Counted from the first letter of the stretch, positions 42,722-52,729 are shown. The stretch: DNA of 64,000 nt from Parvicella sp964387945 (GCA_964387945.1 CAYLYX010000014.1:25376-89375); one strand, 5' to 3'. A program made the numbers and translations. Notes: generated from the sequence alone by a model not told the origin.

Positions 42722-44557
42722 TTACTTCGCAACGTTCATTGCTTTAGTAACTTTTCCGTTTGATGTAACGATTGAGTAGTAGTAAGTACCAGCAGCCAAT
42801 CTATTGCTGTTGATTTGTACTACGTGGTTACCAGCAGACTTAACACCTTCATTCATCACAGCAATAACTTTTCCTGTAAGATCAGTGATCTCAACAGTTA
42901 CTTCGTCTGCGTTTTCAAGTGTGTAGTTTACTGTAGTGTTTCCGTTGAATGGGTTTGGATAGTTCTGACCAACAGATACGTTCAATCCATTTTCTTCAAC
43001 GTTTGCATCAGCTGCAGCAGCTTCCAATCTTACAACTGGAGATGGAGGTGAAAGCAATTGGAAAGCACTACCGTCAGCAGTAAATCCAAGTACTGAACCT
43101 TCTTGCGTAACACCTGCAGTTGCAAATCTTACGTGGTCAGAAGCGTCAGGAGCTCCACCGTAGTGACCTGCCACAACCAATAGCTCCATTCCTGCAGTAA
43201 CAGAAACAGTTGATAAAAGTGGCAATTCAATAATAGTACCACCTTCAGCAGTATTGTTAATTGTGTGGTCATCAGTTGATTCTAAGAATACCCAAGAAGC
43301 AGAGTTACCATCATAGTACCAAAGCTCACCAAACATTAACTGACCATCGTGAGCAGTTGAGTTAACAAGACCAATGTGAATTGAAGTAAAGTCTTGGTCA
43401 GCAGTAGCTAATAACAAGTGTCCAATTTTCACACCTTCACCATTTGTCTGGCTAGAAACGTTGTAGAATCCACCGTCAAATGTTCCGAAATCTCTTGCCC
43501 ATACTAAATCTGTAACTTCAATATCAGCAGAAGCTTCGTTGTTAGTGTTATCTGTATCAGTAGCTCCCATTGTAACTGTACCAGTAATTGTGTAGGTACC
43601 TGTTGCTGAAGGAGTATAAGAAGAAACAGTAGAGATTGTATCTGCTCCAAAAGCATTGATAGCAAGAGGAGTAGCAGAACCTGTAGCCTCAGAAGAACCT
43701 CCTAGAGAGATATCGTAATCAAATCCAATATCTGTTTGAGAGTTAGTTCCTTGGTTAGCCACTCTCATGGTAGCTCCCAGTGGTCTAGTTTGACCAAGTG
43801 GTAGCATGGTGTACGTGTAATCCGTTGCGATATCAGCAGGCAACAACCAGCTAGCAGCAATCTCATCAGCCGGAGCGTTTTCGATCACGATATTATCAAT
43901 CGCTAGACCTGTACCCCAGTTAGTATCAGTTGTACTTCCACAAAGACCTCCGTCATTCCACCAGAAAGCAATAGTAACACTTGACATTCCATCATAAGCA
44001 GAAAGGTTAACTACCTCGTTCTGCCAGTTAGCAGCATCAACAGCAAGTGTCAAAACATCTGTCCAGTTAGTACCACCATCAGTAGAAACTCTAACCATTG
44101 CATCTCCAGTACCATAGTTTTGATCATGGAAAGCAGAAAACTTCAATGTCATTCCAGTTTGTCCTGTAAAATCCTGAGTAGGAAGAATCAACATTTCTTC
44201 TGTTTTATCCTGATCATCAGCATCATCATTAATCATAGCAAAGTTCGTTGAACCATTGTTTGGAACTGGCCAGTAAGTACCTAGGTTCGCATCTATTTCA
44301 TCACCTGTATACCAGTATCCCATAGCACATCCAGTAGTAGTCATGCCCGCAGGAAGTGCTGGTGCTGTTACAGCTTCAAAGTCTTCCGAATACATCACTG
44401 CTTTTTGTTGAAGGCTTGTCACCTTCGCCTCAGTAGTGTTCTCAAATCTAACGCTTGTAGACTTGCTAACCGACTCAAAAGGCAAATTGTGATTTGCTTG
44501 AGCAAAAGCCATTGAACCGGCTGCCAAAGCAAACAAACTTGTGTAAATTTTTCTCAT
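42722..44557 (-). CDS. Secreted adhesin-like protein with T9SS sorting domain
   Basis: A 611-residue surface protein of unknown target. It has signal peptide MRKIYTSLFALAAGSMAFAQ, a choice-of-anchor-J/MAM-like jelly-roll (about 55-225, with DDQDKTEEMLILPTQDF, STDGGTNWTDV and WGTGLAIDNI), an Ig-like CARDB-type domain (about 260-350), another beta domain, and a T9SS type A sorting domain (from QNYPNPFNGNTTVNYTLE, about 530-611). It has its own terminator downstream. Function is probably adhesion or carbohydrate binding, by analogy. Confidence 0.85.
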   Translation of the reverse strand: MRKIYTSLFALAAGSMAFAQANHNLPFESVSKSTSVRFENTTEAKVTSLQQKAVMYSEDFEAVTAPALPAGMTTTGCAMGYWYTGDEIDANLGTYWPVPNNGSTNFAMINDDADDQDKTEEMLILPTQDFTGQTGMTLKFSAFHDQNYGTGDAMVRVSTDGGTNWTDVLTLAVDAANWQNEVVNLSAYDGMSSVTIAFWWNDGGLCGSTTDTNWGTGLAIDNIVIENAPADEIAASWLLPADIATDYTYTMLPLGQTRPLGATMRVANQGTNSQTDIGFDYDISLGGSSEATGSATPLAINAFGADTISTVSSYTPSATGTYTITGTVTMGATDTDNTNNEASADIEVTDLVWARDFGTFDGGFYNVSSQTNGEGVKIGHLLLATADQDFTSIHIGLVNSTAHDGQLMFGELWYYDGNSASWVFLESTDDHTINNTAEGGTIIELPLLSTVSVTAGMELLVVAGHYGGAPDASDHVRFATAGVTQEGSVLGFTADGSAFQLLSPPSPVVRLEAAAADANVEENGLNVSVGQNYPNPFNGNTTVNYTLENADEVTVEITDLTGKVIAVMNEGVKSAGNHVVQINSNRLAAGTYYYSIVTSNGKVTKAMNVAK

Positions 44558-44643
44558 CTTAAAAATGTTTTTTTGGTTTAAGTATCACAAATTTCGTTAA
44601 AAACAAGTTAACTAGCAATTAAATCAGGTAATATTTAATTAAC

Positions 44644-44675
44644 AAAAAAGGGAGTCTTGCAAGACTCCCTTTTTT
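44644..44675 (-). terminator. Terminator after gcvP
   Basis: A perfect 32-base palindrome (A6-GGGAGTCTTG and its complement), followed by T-run in either direction. Confidence 0.88.
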
Positions 44676-44698
44676 CATTCATCTATTAGTATAAAAAT

Positions 44699-47554
44699 CT
44701 AGTCTACGGAAACATAGCTTTCAACGGAAGGACATGTACAGATTAAGTTTCTGTCACCATGTGCGTTATTAACTCTTCCTACGCTTACCCAAAACTTACC
44801 ATTTCTTAAGTAAGGAAGTGGATATGCTGCTGTTTCTCTTGCATACTTTCTATTCCAAGTATCCCTGATCACTACTTCTGCTGTATGTGGAGCATGTTTG
44901 AGGGGATTATCTTCTGCATCATATATACCTTCTTTCACTCTTTCTATCTCGTTGTAAATCTCCAACATGGCATCACAAAAACGATCTAACTCTGCCTTTG
45001 ATTCGCTCTCAGTTGGTTCGATCATTAAAGTTCCTGCTACTGGAAAACTTACCGTTGGCGCGTGAAAACCGTAATCAATCAATCGTTTAGCGATATCCTC
45101 CACTTCAATTCCTGCATCTTTCTTAAACTTTCTGCAGTCTACTATCATTTCGTGTGCAACGGTGTTATTTTTACCTGAATACAGGATGTCGTACTTCTCA
45201 GAAAGGCGCTTCTTAATGTAGTTGGCGTTCAAAATAGCCATCTCTGTAGACTCTTTCACACCTTCTTTTCCTAACATCTTGATGTAACCGTAGGAAATCA
45301 ATAAAATCAATGCGCTTCCAAATGGGGCTGAACTTACAGCTTTGATGGCATTCTCACCACCGGTTGACACAATTGGATTTCCAGGTAAAAAAGGTACCAA
45401 GTGAGCCGCCACTCCAATTGGCCCTACGCCCGGTCCTCCTCCTCCATGCGGTATGGCAAAGGTTTTATGCAAATTCAAATGGCACACATCTGCTCCAATG
45501 TTACCCGGATTCGTCAATCCAACCTGAGCATTCATATTCGCCCCATCCATGTAAACCTGACCACCATTTTCGTGAATGATAGACGTGATCTCTGTGATTC
45601 CATCTTCATAAACTCCATGAGTAGACGGATAAGTTACCATTAAAGCACTTAGATTTTCTTTGTGCTCTTCTGCTCTGGCTTTCAAATCTGCTATATCAAT
45701 GTTTCCTTCGTCATCACATTTTACAACCACTACTTTCATGCCTGCCATTACAGCACTAGCCGGATTGGTTCCATGAGCAGATGAAGGAATCAAACAAATA
45801 TCTCGATGATCATCTCCTCTACTTTGATGGTAAGCTCTAATTACCATTAATCCTGCATATTCTCCCTGTGCCCCACTATTCGGTTGAAAAGAAACTTTGG
45901 CAAAACCTGTAATTTCGCTAAGGTATTGATCCAATTCATCAATTACTTCTGCATACCCAGCTGCTTGATCCGCTGGAACAAATGGATGCAAATTCGCAAA
46001 TTCTGGCCAACTAATTGGAATCAACTCACTAGCTGCGTTCAGCTTCATGGTACACGAGCCCAAGGCAATCATGGAGTGAACGAGGGAAATATCTTTATTT
46101 TCAAGTCTCTTCAAATAGCGCATCATTTCCGTTTCAGAATGATACTTATTGAAAACTTCGTTGGTAAGCACTTCATCCGTTCTCAACTCTTCGGTCAAAT
46201 TCGTTTCGACAGCCTTAACGGAGTCATAAGCTTCTCCATTGGCCATGGCAAAAACATTGATCACATCCATCAAGTCTTTTTCTGTTACCGTTTCATCTAA
46301 ACTAACGCTTACCGCACCTTCAAAATAAGCAAAATTGATTTCATTTTCTTCTGCTAAACCTCTAAGTTTCTCTTCTTGATTGGTAATCACAGTAAGGGTA
46401 TCAAAATACTTTTCATTCGCAAGCTCATACCCCAGCTCCATAAGCGCATTCGCCAATGTTGCCGTTTTAGCATGAATATCAGAAGCTATTGCTTTTAAGC
46501 CTTTTGGTCCGTGATATACTGCGTACATCGATGCCATTACCGCAAGCAATGCCTGAGCTGTACAAATATTAGAAGTAGCATTGGCACGCTTGATATGCTG
46601 CTCTCGAGTTTGCAAAGCCATTCGTAAGGCAGGCTTTTCATTGCTATCGATAGAGAGTCCGATTATTCTTCCCGGAACTTGTCTTTTGAATGCTTCTTTA
46701 GTTGCGAAATAAGCTGCATGCGGTCCTCCAAACCCCATTGGCACACCAAATCTTTGCGTGGTTCCTACCACACAATCTGCACCCCATGACCCAGGCGATT
46801 TTAGCAATACCAAACTCATGATATCTGCTGCTACGGCAACATTCATCTCATTTTCGTGACATTTTGCTGTAAAAGATGAGTAATCATTTACTTCACCTCT
46901 GGCGTCTGGGTATTGAATTAACGCTCCAAAAAACTCTGCTGAAGGCTCAAATGTTCGGTAATCTCCAAACACCAACTCTATTCCAACGGGTTCTGCTCTA
47001 TTTTCTAAAATATCGATGGTTTGCGCAAAACAGTGCTCATCAACGAAGAACTTCACTACCTCTCCCTTCACCTGTGCTCTACTGCGGGCATGAGAAAACA
47101 TCAACATGGCCTCTGCTGCAGCTGTTCCTTCGTCCAGTAAAGATGCATTCGCCAACTCCATTCCTGTAAGGTCAGAAACCATGGTTTGGAAATTCAACAA
47201 AGCCTCCAATCTCCCTTGAGAAATTTCTGCCTGATAGGGTGTATATGCAGTGTACCACCCTGGGTTCTCAAGTACGTTTCTTAGTATTACAGACGGAGTT
47301 AACGTTCCGTAGTATCCCTGACCGATATATGACCTCAACAACTTATTCTTATTTCCCTTTTCGGCTAATTCTGTCAAGTATTCCGACTCGGATAATGCCA
47401 TGGGTAGATCTAACTCCTTTTTCAATTGAATATGTGAAGGAACTGTTTTGTTGATTAACTCCTCAATCGAAGACACTCCGATAGCTGCCAACATTTCCTG
47501 TTGCTCAGCGATATTGGGGCCAATGTGTCTGTGCTTAAATGTGTGTTGAGACAT
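44699..47554 (-). CDS. gcvP: Glycine dehydrogenase (decarboxylating), P protein
   Basis: The P protein of the glycine cleavage system decarboxylates glycine with PLP and passes the aminomethyl group to the H protein. The 951-residue length is that of the fused alpha-beta form. The PLP lysine is in NLHKTFAIPHGGGGPG (about residue 690-705), and the family N-terminus FKHRHIGPNIAEQQEML is present. Other signatures are GQGYYGTLTPSVILRN and TAYTPYQAEISQGRLEALL. It has its own -7 element and terminator; gcvT and gcvH are not in the window. Confidence 0.98.
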   Translation of the reverse strand: MSQHTFKHRHIGPNIAEQQEMLAAIGVSSIEELINKTVPSHIQLKKELDLPMALSESEYLTELAEKGNKNKLLRSYIGQGYYGTLTPSVILRNVLENPGWYTAYTPYQAEISQGRLEALLNFQTMVSDLTGMELANASLLDEGTAAAEAMLMFSHARSRAQVKGEVVKFFVDEHCFAQTIDILENRAEPVGIELVFGDYRTFEPSAEFFGALIQYPDARGEVNDYSSFTAKCHENEMNVAVAADIMSLVLLKSPGSWGADCVVGTTQRFGVPMGFGGPHAAYFATKEAFKRQVPGRIIGLSIDSNEKPALRMALQTREQHIKRANATSNICTAQALLAVMASMYAVYHGPKGLKAIASDIHAKTATLANALMELGYELANEKYFDTLTVITNQEEKLRGLAEENEINFAYFEGAVSVSLDETVTEKDLMDVINVFAMANGEAYDSVKAVETNLTEELRTDEVLTNEVFNKYHSETEMMRYLKRLENKDISLVHSMIALGSCTMKLNAASELIPISWPEFANLHPFVPADQAAGYAEVIDELDQYLSEITGFAKVSFQPNSGAQGEYAGLMVIRAYHQSRGDDHRDICLIPSSAHGTNPASAVMAGMKVVVVKCDDEGNIDIADLKARAEEHKENLSALMVTYPSTHGVYEDGITEITSIIHENGGQVYMDGANMNAQVGLTNPGNIGADVCHLNLHKTFAIPHGGGGPGVGPIGVAAHLVPFLPGNPIVSTGGENAIKAVSSAPFGSALILLISYGYIKMLGKEGVKESTEMAILNANYIKKRLSEKYDILYSGKNNTVAHEMIVDCRKFKKDAGIEVEDIAKRLIDYGFHAPTVSFPVAGTLMIEPTESESKAELDRFCDAMLEIYNEIERVKEGIYDAEDNPLKHAPHTAEVVIRDTWNRKYARETAAYPLPYLRNGKFWVSVGRVNNAHGDRNLICTCPSVESYVSVD

Positions 47555-47579
47555 AGTGCTGTGTGTTTGTAATTTTCGG

Positions 47580-47587
47580 CAAATATA
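47580..47587 (-). promoter_or_regulatory. -7 element for gcvP
   Basis: Minus-strand TATATTTG, an exact TAnnTTTG match, 25 bases before the gcvP ATG. Confidence 0.55.
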
Positions 47588-47660
47588 CTTCTGAATTATG
47601 TAGTGATTCTATTCCCCGAAGCCTTTTTTATGAACCTTTTTTCTCTGGTTGGTTGAAAAC

Positions 47661-47945
47661 TCAAAGATTAGATTTAATTTCCTCTGAATCTATTTGTCCA
47701 GAACCGCTGTAAAGCTTTTTTCCTTCTTTAAATAAAATAACGGCTGGAACTCCTACCACTCCCATTTTTCTGGCAACGGCTTCGTTTTTATCAAAATCGA
47801 TTCGAACCATTTTTAAAGTTGTAGTAGCATCAGCTTTTATCGCCTTGAGCTGATCGTGTACTTCACCGCAAGTAGGAGCCCATTCGGCATAGAATTCTAC
47901 CAAAACGGGGGTTTCTCCTTTTATTAATTCATTGAACGCTGACAT
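47661..47945 (-). CDS. Thioredoxin-like protein lacking the first active-site cysteine
   Basis: A 94-residue thioredoxin fold without signal peptide. The active-site region reads FYAEWAPTCGEV: where thioredoxin has WCGPC, this has WAPTC, so the nucleophilic N-terminal Cys is Ala and only one Cys remains. The cis-Pro loop (VVGVPAVILF) and following strands are intact. It cannot do ordinary dithiol exchange; a monothiol or binding role is possible. It is 22 bases after the beta-helix gene, probably co-transcribed. Confidence 0.8.
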   Translation of the reverse strand: MSAFNELIKGETPVLVEFYAEWAPTCGEVHDQLKAIKADATTTLKMVRIDFDKNEAVARKMGVVGVPAVILFKEGKKLYSGSGQIDSEEIKSNL

Positions 47946-47967
47946 GGTTAATGTTTTGAATGTAAAA

Positions 47968-49311
47968 TTACTGCTCTAAAATGTTTAAACCAAAAAATTG
48001 AATCGCATCATTGTTTGATTCCAATATCCTCGATAAAAGATACTCTTTGGTAGAAACATGGACACAATCCCCTAAGTCCTTTTTATTCTTCTGGTTGATT
48101 CTATTGTCACAGCTTTCAACTTCATTTCCTCCATACTTCAGCTTTCCTTTGAAACATCCTTTCTTTATTACTTCATTCCCTAGCATGTACGTGATTCCAT
48201 CCACTGACTTTCTGTTCATATATATCCCATACAACCGTGTTTTATTGTGCTGAAACAAATTACTGGGACCGTTCAACCCATGCGAATTATCTATTACAAT
48301 ATTATTACAAATATTTCCTTCTATGAAGTTCATGTAAGGGTAATTGCCGTGCAGAACAATATCCCCTGCAGCCTTTTTTGGAAGTTTCACATCTTCCCAG
48401 AATCCATTTTGGAAGTAATTCTCTACGATCCAATTGGTATTGGCACCAAGTTGAAGTACGACACCATGTCTTAACGAATCAAAAATACAACCACTCACTT
48501 CGCAATTAGTCGCTCCAAACTGTAGAGTCACTCCATATCCTTTCCCGTCATTTCCGTGACTAAATGCATTAATAAATCGATTGTGAACTACCTCACAGCC
48601 ATAGGAGTTCTCAATAGTGATATGACTGTAATTACTCTTAATGGACTCCACACGAAGTACATCACAGTGCCAAGCGTATTGAATAAAAATAGTTGAAGTT
48701 TGACTTTCCGATTGATCAATTCGTTCAATTGTAAGGTCCTGAATAGTAACTCCTTCTACGGATAAAATTTTATAGCAATAAATGGAGTCTCCCAGCACTT
48801 CTCTCTCGATTGGAAACATGCGGGCATTTGTGAAAAGTGTATCTCCAATTAATTCTCCATAAACCATCTTACCAAGTGATTCTTTACCCCATTTAGATAA
48901 TCCTACTTCTTTTGGAGAAGCATTGAACACCTTAAAATGATCCTTGAAGTCTGATTTTTTCACGATCTTCAGGTGAACTAGCTTTTGTGTTTTTTCTCTA
49001 GCGCCTGAAATATTAATACAATTGCCTTTCCCTTTTAAATCAAACGTCAGTTTTGTACTAGACATCGAATCACCTTTTAAGACTGTATTAGAAGGAAGGT
49101 TGAGCGATTTTTCAAAACGGTAAACTCCTGGCGCGAGATTAATAATTCGTAAATCTTCCGAACCTCCTTTCAAAAAGTCCTCGATCTTATTCTGGATATT
49201 ATTATCGTCTGGAGAAAGACTGAGTATTTCTTTACCCTGAACAGAAAGGGCAATAAAAAAGAAAATCAGCCCGAAGGCTGATTTTCCAACATATTTAAAT
49301 ATGCTAATCAA
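47968..49311 (-). CDS. Exported right-handed beta-helix protein
   Basis: A 447-residue protein from TTG at 49311 with signal peptide (MISIFKYVGKSAFGLIFFF then IALSVQG). The body is a parallel beta-helix as in pectate-lyase-like and polysaccharide-cleaving folds, visible as repeats with Asn/Ile ladders (ITIENSYGCEVVHNRF, VTLQFGATNCEVSGCIF, VVLQLGANTNWIVENYF, MNFIEGNICNNIVIDN). Catalytic residues cannot be assigned. There is no T9SS domain. The first codons overlap a terminator-like hairpin. It follows the lysyl-endopeptidase gene by seven bases. Confidence 0.78.
   Translation of the reverse strand: MISIFKYVGKSAFGLIFFFIALSVQGKEILSLSPDDNNIQNKIEDFLKGGSEDLRIINLAPGVYRFEKSLNLPSNTVLKGDSMSSTKLTFDLKGKGNCINISGAREKTQKLVHLKIVKKSDFKDHFKVFNASPKEVGLSKWGKESLGKMVYGELIGDTLFTNARMFPIEREVLGDSIYCYKILSVEGVTIQDLTIERIDQSESQTSTIFIQYAWHCDVLRVESIKSNYSHITIENSYGCEVVHNRFINAFSHGNDGKGYGVTLQFGATNCEVSGCIFDSLRHGVVLQLGANTNWIVENYFQNGFWEDVKLPKKAAGDIVLHGNYPYMNFIEGNICNNIVIDNSHGLNGPSNLFQHNKTRLYGIYMNRKSVDGITYMLGNEVIKKGCFKGKLKYGGNEVESCDNRINQKNKKDLGDCVHVSTKEYLLSRILESNNDAIQFFGLNILEQ
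49255..49285 (-). terminator. UUCG-loop terminator nested in the beta-helix signal-peptide codons
   Basis: Read on the minus strand: AAAATCAGCC, loop TTCG, GGCTGATTTT, then CTTTTTT. The ten-base perfect stem with a C(UUCG)G tetraloop and T-run is a textbook intrinsic terminator. It lies 34-64 bases after the stop of the upstream protease gene but within the start of the next coding sequence. Confidence 0.7.
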
Positions 49312-49318
49312 AGCTGTA

Positions 49319-51637
49319 TTATTTTAGCGCTAACTTCTTCGTCACCGTACCTTGGTTGGTCATAATGTTCACAAAGTAAACACCTTTTGACAATGATGAA
49401 ACGTTAACGTTTGTTTGGGGTGCTTGTTTCAAATTATTTACGTTCAAAACAATTGCTCCTCTCACATCAACTACATTAACAGAAATGATTTCCATGTCCT
49501 TTCCACTTAGCAAAATGCTAAACTGATCGGTTGCGGGATTAGGGAATACATTTACTAAAGTAGTTAGATCATTTTCATCAACTCCTACAGAGGTGATACA
49601 GAAATCATGAGACGTTCCGTTACCATAATCTGCCTGTGCCATAGCGAAGTATTCATTTCCGTAGTAATCTTCTAAATTGTAATCTCCATCTGTATCACAA
49701 CCATTATACTGTGCACCAGCCATACCATCTCCGTAGTCATCTGTGATTTCGAAGGTATAACATCCATTAGACAAACACATATCTTCTGTTACTTGCGTTC
49801 CATTTGCTTCAGGAGACGTCCCCGTTCCAGGATAATTGTTTCCAGAGAATAAAACAGTAGAAGAACCTTGTTCTGTAATTTCCCAAGCCACTTCCTCTCC
49901 ATAACAGTCAACCAACAAATTCAAGTAAAGGGGCATGCTGTTAGGTACGGCAGTAAAGTCAGATACAATTACATCATTATTCGAGTTTTCATCTGCATTA
50001 CCATTTGGATTAGAAACGGTCGCATTAAACGTGTGCGAACCACTTCCAGAAACCGAAATCGAGGATAAAGGAACTACTTCTGAGGCGTTCGTTGCTAATG
50101 ACCCCGCCCAGTTAAATACTTGATCAGTTCCACCATCAACATTGTAGGTAATTGTACAAGAAGTTAGTGTTACCTCTCCCGTATTCTTCAGGGTGATTTC
50201 TGGTTCATAAACACTTGAACATAGAGTTGCTGAAGTAACGTTATTCGTAATTCCTGCATCATAGTCTACTGCAGGTTGATTCGGGTCCCATCCTGGCATA
50301 GTTGTAGCGCCTGTCCCTTGCGGATCTAACCAGTCATGAAGTCTCTCAGATGCTGAGTTTGAACCGTTTCCATCCCAAGACATTGAGAACTTTCCATAGT
50401 AATCATTGATACTGTTTGAACATGAAGCCTGACCTCCGTGCAACTGTCCGATAATCAAGTGATTTTCATCCCAAAGACCAGACCCAGAAGAACCTCCTTC
50501 TGTGGTTGTATTTCTCTCCCAAGCTTCAATTCTCCACTCTGAGTTAGCAACTGAACTCAATCCAGCAGCTGACTGCAGCGGATCGTCATCAAAAGCAAGC
50601 TTCTTCACATCTCCAGAAGGATGATGAATACCAACAGCCGTTTGTGGTGTATTTCCAGAATTGTTCCATCCTGCATAATAAACATTGTAGCTCGCAGGAG
50701 GAGTAGAGTTTAGCTCCACCAAACCGAAATCAGAATCTGCGTTTCTAGCTCTTAAAACTGAACCATTGATTGATTTGATATCTGCTGCACTAGGAGCCGT
50801 AGAGTTGGATGATGTCTGGCTACCACAAGTAGGACTATCGTAATGAAATTGGAAAACGTAACTTCCCATACTCTGAGGACCACAGTGATTTGCTGTTAAA
50901 AAATAAGGCGTTCCACTCTGAGGTACATCGTTCAACAAAGTCCCTGTACAAACTCCTCCTCCATTCACAATTCGGGCAACCGATCTAATTTCTGCTCTCC
51001 AATCATCACCATCTGGACAAATCGCATCCATGTTACACCCTCCAGAATCATTCAATCCTTTTTCGGTATACCATCCCATGATATCATTGTATCCATGAAC
51101 TACCATCGTCATGTGCAACCTTCCCATATTTGAAGCTGAGGCTGGAACATAATACTCGATCGTTGCGTCATCACCTTTGATCAAATCGGTACCTAACATA
51201 TCGTTCTCATTGTTATTGGCAGCTGTGTATGCTCCTAGCACCATCGACTTATCTGCATTGTAGATATGAATATGTGCTCCTTCTGGCAATCTAAAGTCGC
51301 TAAACACAAAATTAAGCGAGAGCGCCCCTGGAGAAGCAATTCGAATTCTCCAAATTCTGTCGCCATTGGCAAGTGTTTCCCAAACTCCTGAATTGTTAAG
51401 GTCATAATTTACCGCATGTTCATATCCAAACATGTATGGTCCAACCTTGTTAGCAGCATTGGCTTCATTAGCAGCAATAACAGCATCCAAATCGAAAGAC
51501 GGCATTACTTGCATGTCTTTTATCTCGTTAAACGAATACTTTGTGTGACTCGTGATAGGACCACCTACATTGAAGGTTTGTCCGAAAAACGAACCTGCTA
51601 TTACAGATCCGATTAATAAGGTGTAAAGTCTTTTCAT
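49319..51637 (-). CDS. Secreted lysyl-endopeptidase-like serine protease with T9SS sorting domain
   Basis: A 772-residue chymotrypsin-fold protease. After signal peptide MKRLYTLLIGSVIAGSFFGQ and a propeptide-like beta domain (about 90-195), the catalytic domain shows His251 in LTANHCG, Asp303 in DSDFGLVEL and Ser384 in EGGSSGSGLWD; the Cys-rich entry NGGGVCTGTLLN also fits the Achromobacter lysyl endopeptidase group. It is followed by CARDB-like and other beta domains (about 450-690) and a T9SS type A sorting domain (VFPNPATDQFSILLSG). It starts a cluster with the beta-helix and thioredoxin-like genes. Confidence 0.92.
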   Translation of the reverse strand: MKRLYTLLIGSVIAGSFFGQTFNVGGPITSHTKYSFNEIKDMQVMPSFDLDAVIAANEANAANKVGPYMFGYEHAVNYDLNNSGVWETLANGDRIWRIRIASPGALSLNFVFSDFRLPEGAHIHIYNADKSMVLGAYTAANNNENDMLGTDLIKGDDATIEYYVPASASNMGRLHMTMVVHGYNDIMGWYTEKGLNDSGGCNMDAICPDGDDWRAEIRSVARIVNGGGVCTGTLLNDVPQSGTPYFLTANHCGPQSMGSYVFQFHYDSPTCGSQTSSNSTAPSAADIKSINGSVLRARNADSDFGLVELNSTPPASYNVYYAGWNNSGNTPQTAVGIHHPSGDVKKLAFDDDPLQSAAGLSSVANSEWRIEAWERNTTTEGGSSGSGLWDENHLIIGQLHGGQASCSNSINDYYGKFSMSWDGNGSNSASERLHDWLDPQGTGATTMPGWDPNQPAVDYDAGITNNVTSATLCSSVYEPEITLKNTGEVTLTSCTITYNVDGGTDQVFNWAGSLATNASEVVPLSSISVSGSGSHTFNATVSNPNGNADENSNNDVIVSDFTAVPNSMPLYLNLLVDCYGEEVAWEITEQGSSTVLFSGNNYPGTGTSPEANGTQVTEDMCLSNGCYTFEITDDYGDGMAGAQYNGCDTDGDYNLEDYYGNEYFAMAQADYGNGTSHDFCITSVGVDENDLTTLVNVFPNPATDQFSILLSGKDMEIISVNVVDVRGAIVLNVNNLKQAPQTNVNVSSLSKGVYFVNIMTNQGTVTKKLALK

Positions 51638-51686
51638 TGGTTTGATTTTCTGGTTATCTGACTGACTAAATTAATGATTTAAAACG

Positions 51687-51723
51687 AAAAAGGTTGCTTA
51701 TGTTGAAAAATAAGCAACCTTTT
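51687..51723 (-). terminator. Terminator after trxB
   Basis: AAAAGGTTGCTTAT pairs with its complement (14 bp) across an eight-base loop, followed by T-run on the minus strand; it may act both ways. Confidence 0.8.
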
Positions 51724-51744
51724 CTATCAATTATTTGGATTAAT

Positions 51745-52698
51745 CTAGTGTCCTTTTGCTGCCAAATAACGTTCAGCATCCAGTGCTGCAATACATCCCG
51801 TTCCTGCCGCTGTAATTGCCTGTCTATACGTTTTGTCGGCCGCATCGCCAGAAACAAATACACCCGGAACATTCGTTCTTGACGTACCAGGCTCTTCATA
51901 TTTAACATACCCTGTTTCGTCCATGTTAACATACGGTTTAAAAACATCTGTATTGGGCTTGTGTCCAATTGCAACAAAGAAACCAGTACAAGGAATGTCA
52001 GTTGTTTCTCCTGTTTGGTTGTTTTTAACTCGCGCGCCTGTCACTCCATGTTCATCTCCTAATACTTCTTCTGTCTCAGTGTTGTAAAGAATTTCAATGT
52101 TTTCCGTTTCTTTTACGCGCTCCTCCATGATCTTAGATGCTCTAAATTCATCTCTTCTCACCAACATGGTAACTTTTGAGCATAATTTTGACAAGTAGTG
52201 AGCTTCTTCGCAAGCTGAATCTCCTGCTCCTACAATTACCGTTTCTTGTCCTTTATAAAAGAACCCATCACATACCGCACAAGCTGATACTCCTCCTCCA
52301 ATCTTGAGGTAATGCTGTTCTGATTCGAGTCCGAGATATTTCGCAGATGCACCTGTAGCGATGATTACCGTATCCGCATGAATTTCTTTTTTCTCATCCA
52401 CCCAAACTTTATGTACCTCTCCAGAAAAATCAACTTTTGTGACCCATCCTGTTCGAATATCGGCATCAAAACGTTTTGCTTGTGCTTCAAGTTGAACCAT
52501 CATTTCAGGTCCTGTAACTCCGTCAGGGTAGCCAGGAAAGTTTTCCACCTCATTCGTTGTCGTCAACTGCCCACCCGGCTGCATTCCTTGATATAATATA
52601 GGTTCCATATTTGCACGCGCTGCGTAAATGGCAGCAGTATACCCAGCAGGCCCAGAACCTATAATCAAACACGTTACTCTTTCTATTTCTTCTGACAT
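51745..52698 (-). CDS. trxB: Thioredoxin-disulfide reductase
   Basis: FAD-dependent enzyme reducing thioredoxin with NADPH. 317 residues. Motifs: FAD GSGPAGYTAAIYAARA (about 13-28), redox CAVC in SACAVCDGFFYKG, NADPH VGAGDSACEEAHYL, and C-terminal GVFVSGDAADKTYRQAITAAG. A -7 element lies 23 bases upstream. The substrate thioredoxin is not necessarily the atypical one at 47661. Confidence 0.97.
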   Translation of the reverse strand: MSEEIERVTCLIIGSGPAGYTAAIYAARANMEPILYQGMQPGGQLTTTNEVENFPGYPDGVTGPEMMVQLEAQAKRFDADIRTGWVTKVDFSGEVHKVWVDEKKEIHADTVIIATGASAKYLGLESEQHYLKIGGGVSACAVCDGFFYKGQETVIVGAGDSACEEAHYLSKLCSKVTMLVRRDEFRASKIMEERVKETENIEILYNTETEEVLGDEHGVTGARVKNNQTGETTDIPCTGFFVAIGHKPNTDVFKPYVNMDETGYVKYEEPGTSRTNVPGVFVSGDAADKTYRQAITAAGTGCIAALDAERYLAAKGH

Positions 52699-52721
52699 TT
52701 TATCTTGTTTTAATTCGTTTC

Positions 52722-52729
52722 AAAAATAT
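52722..52729 (-). promoter_or_regulatory. -7 element for trxB
   Basis: Minus-strand TATTTTTG, fitting TAnnTTTG, 23 bases before the trxB ATG. Confidence 0.5.
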
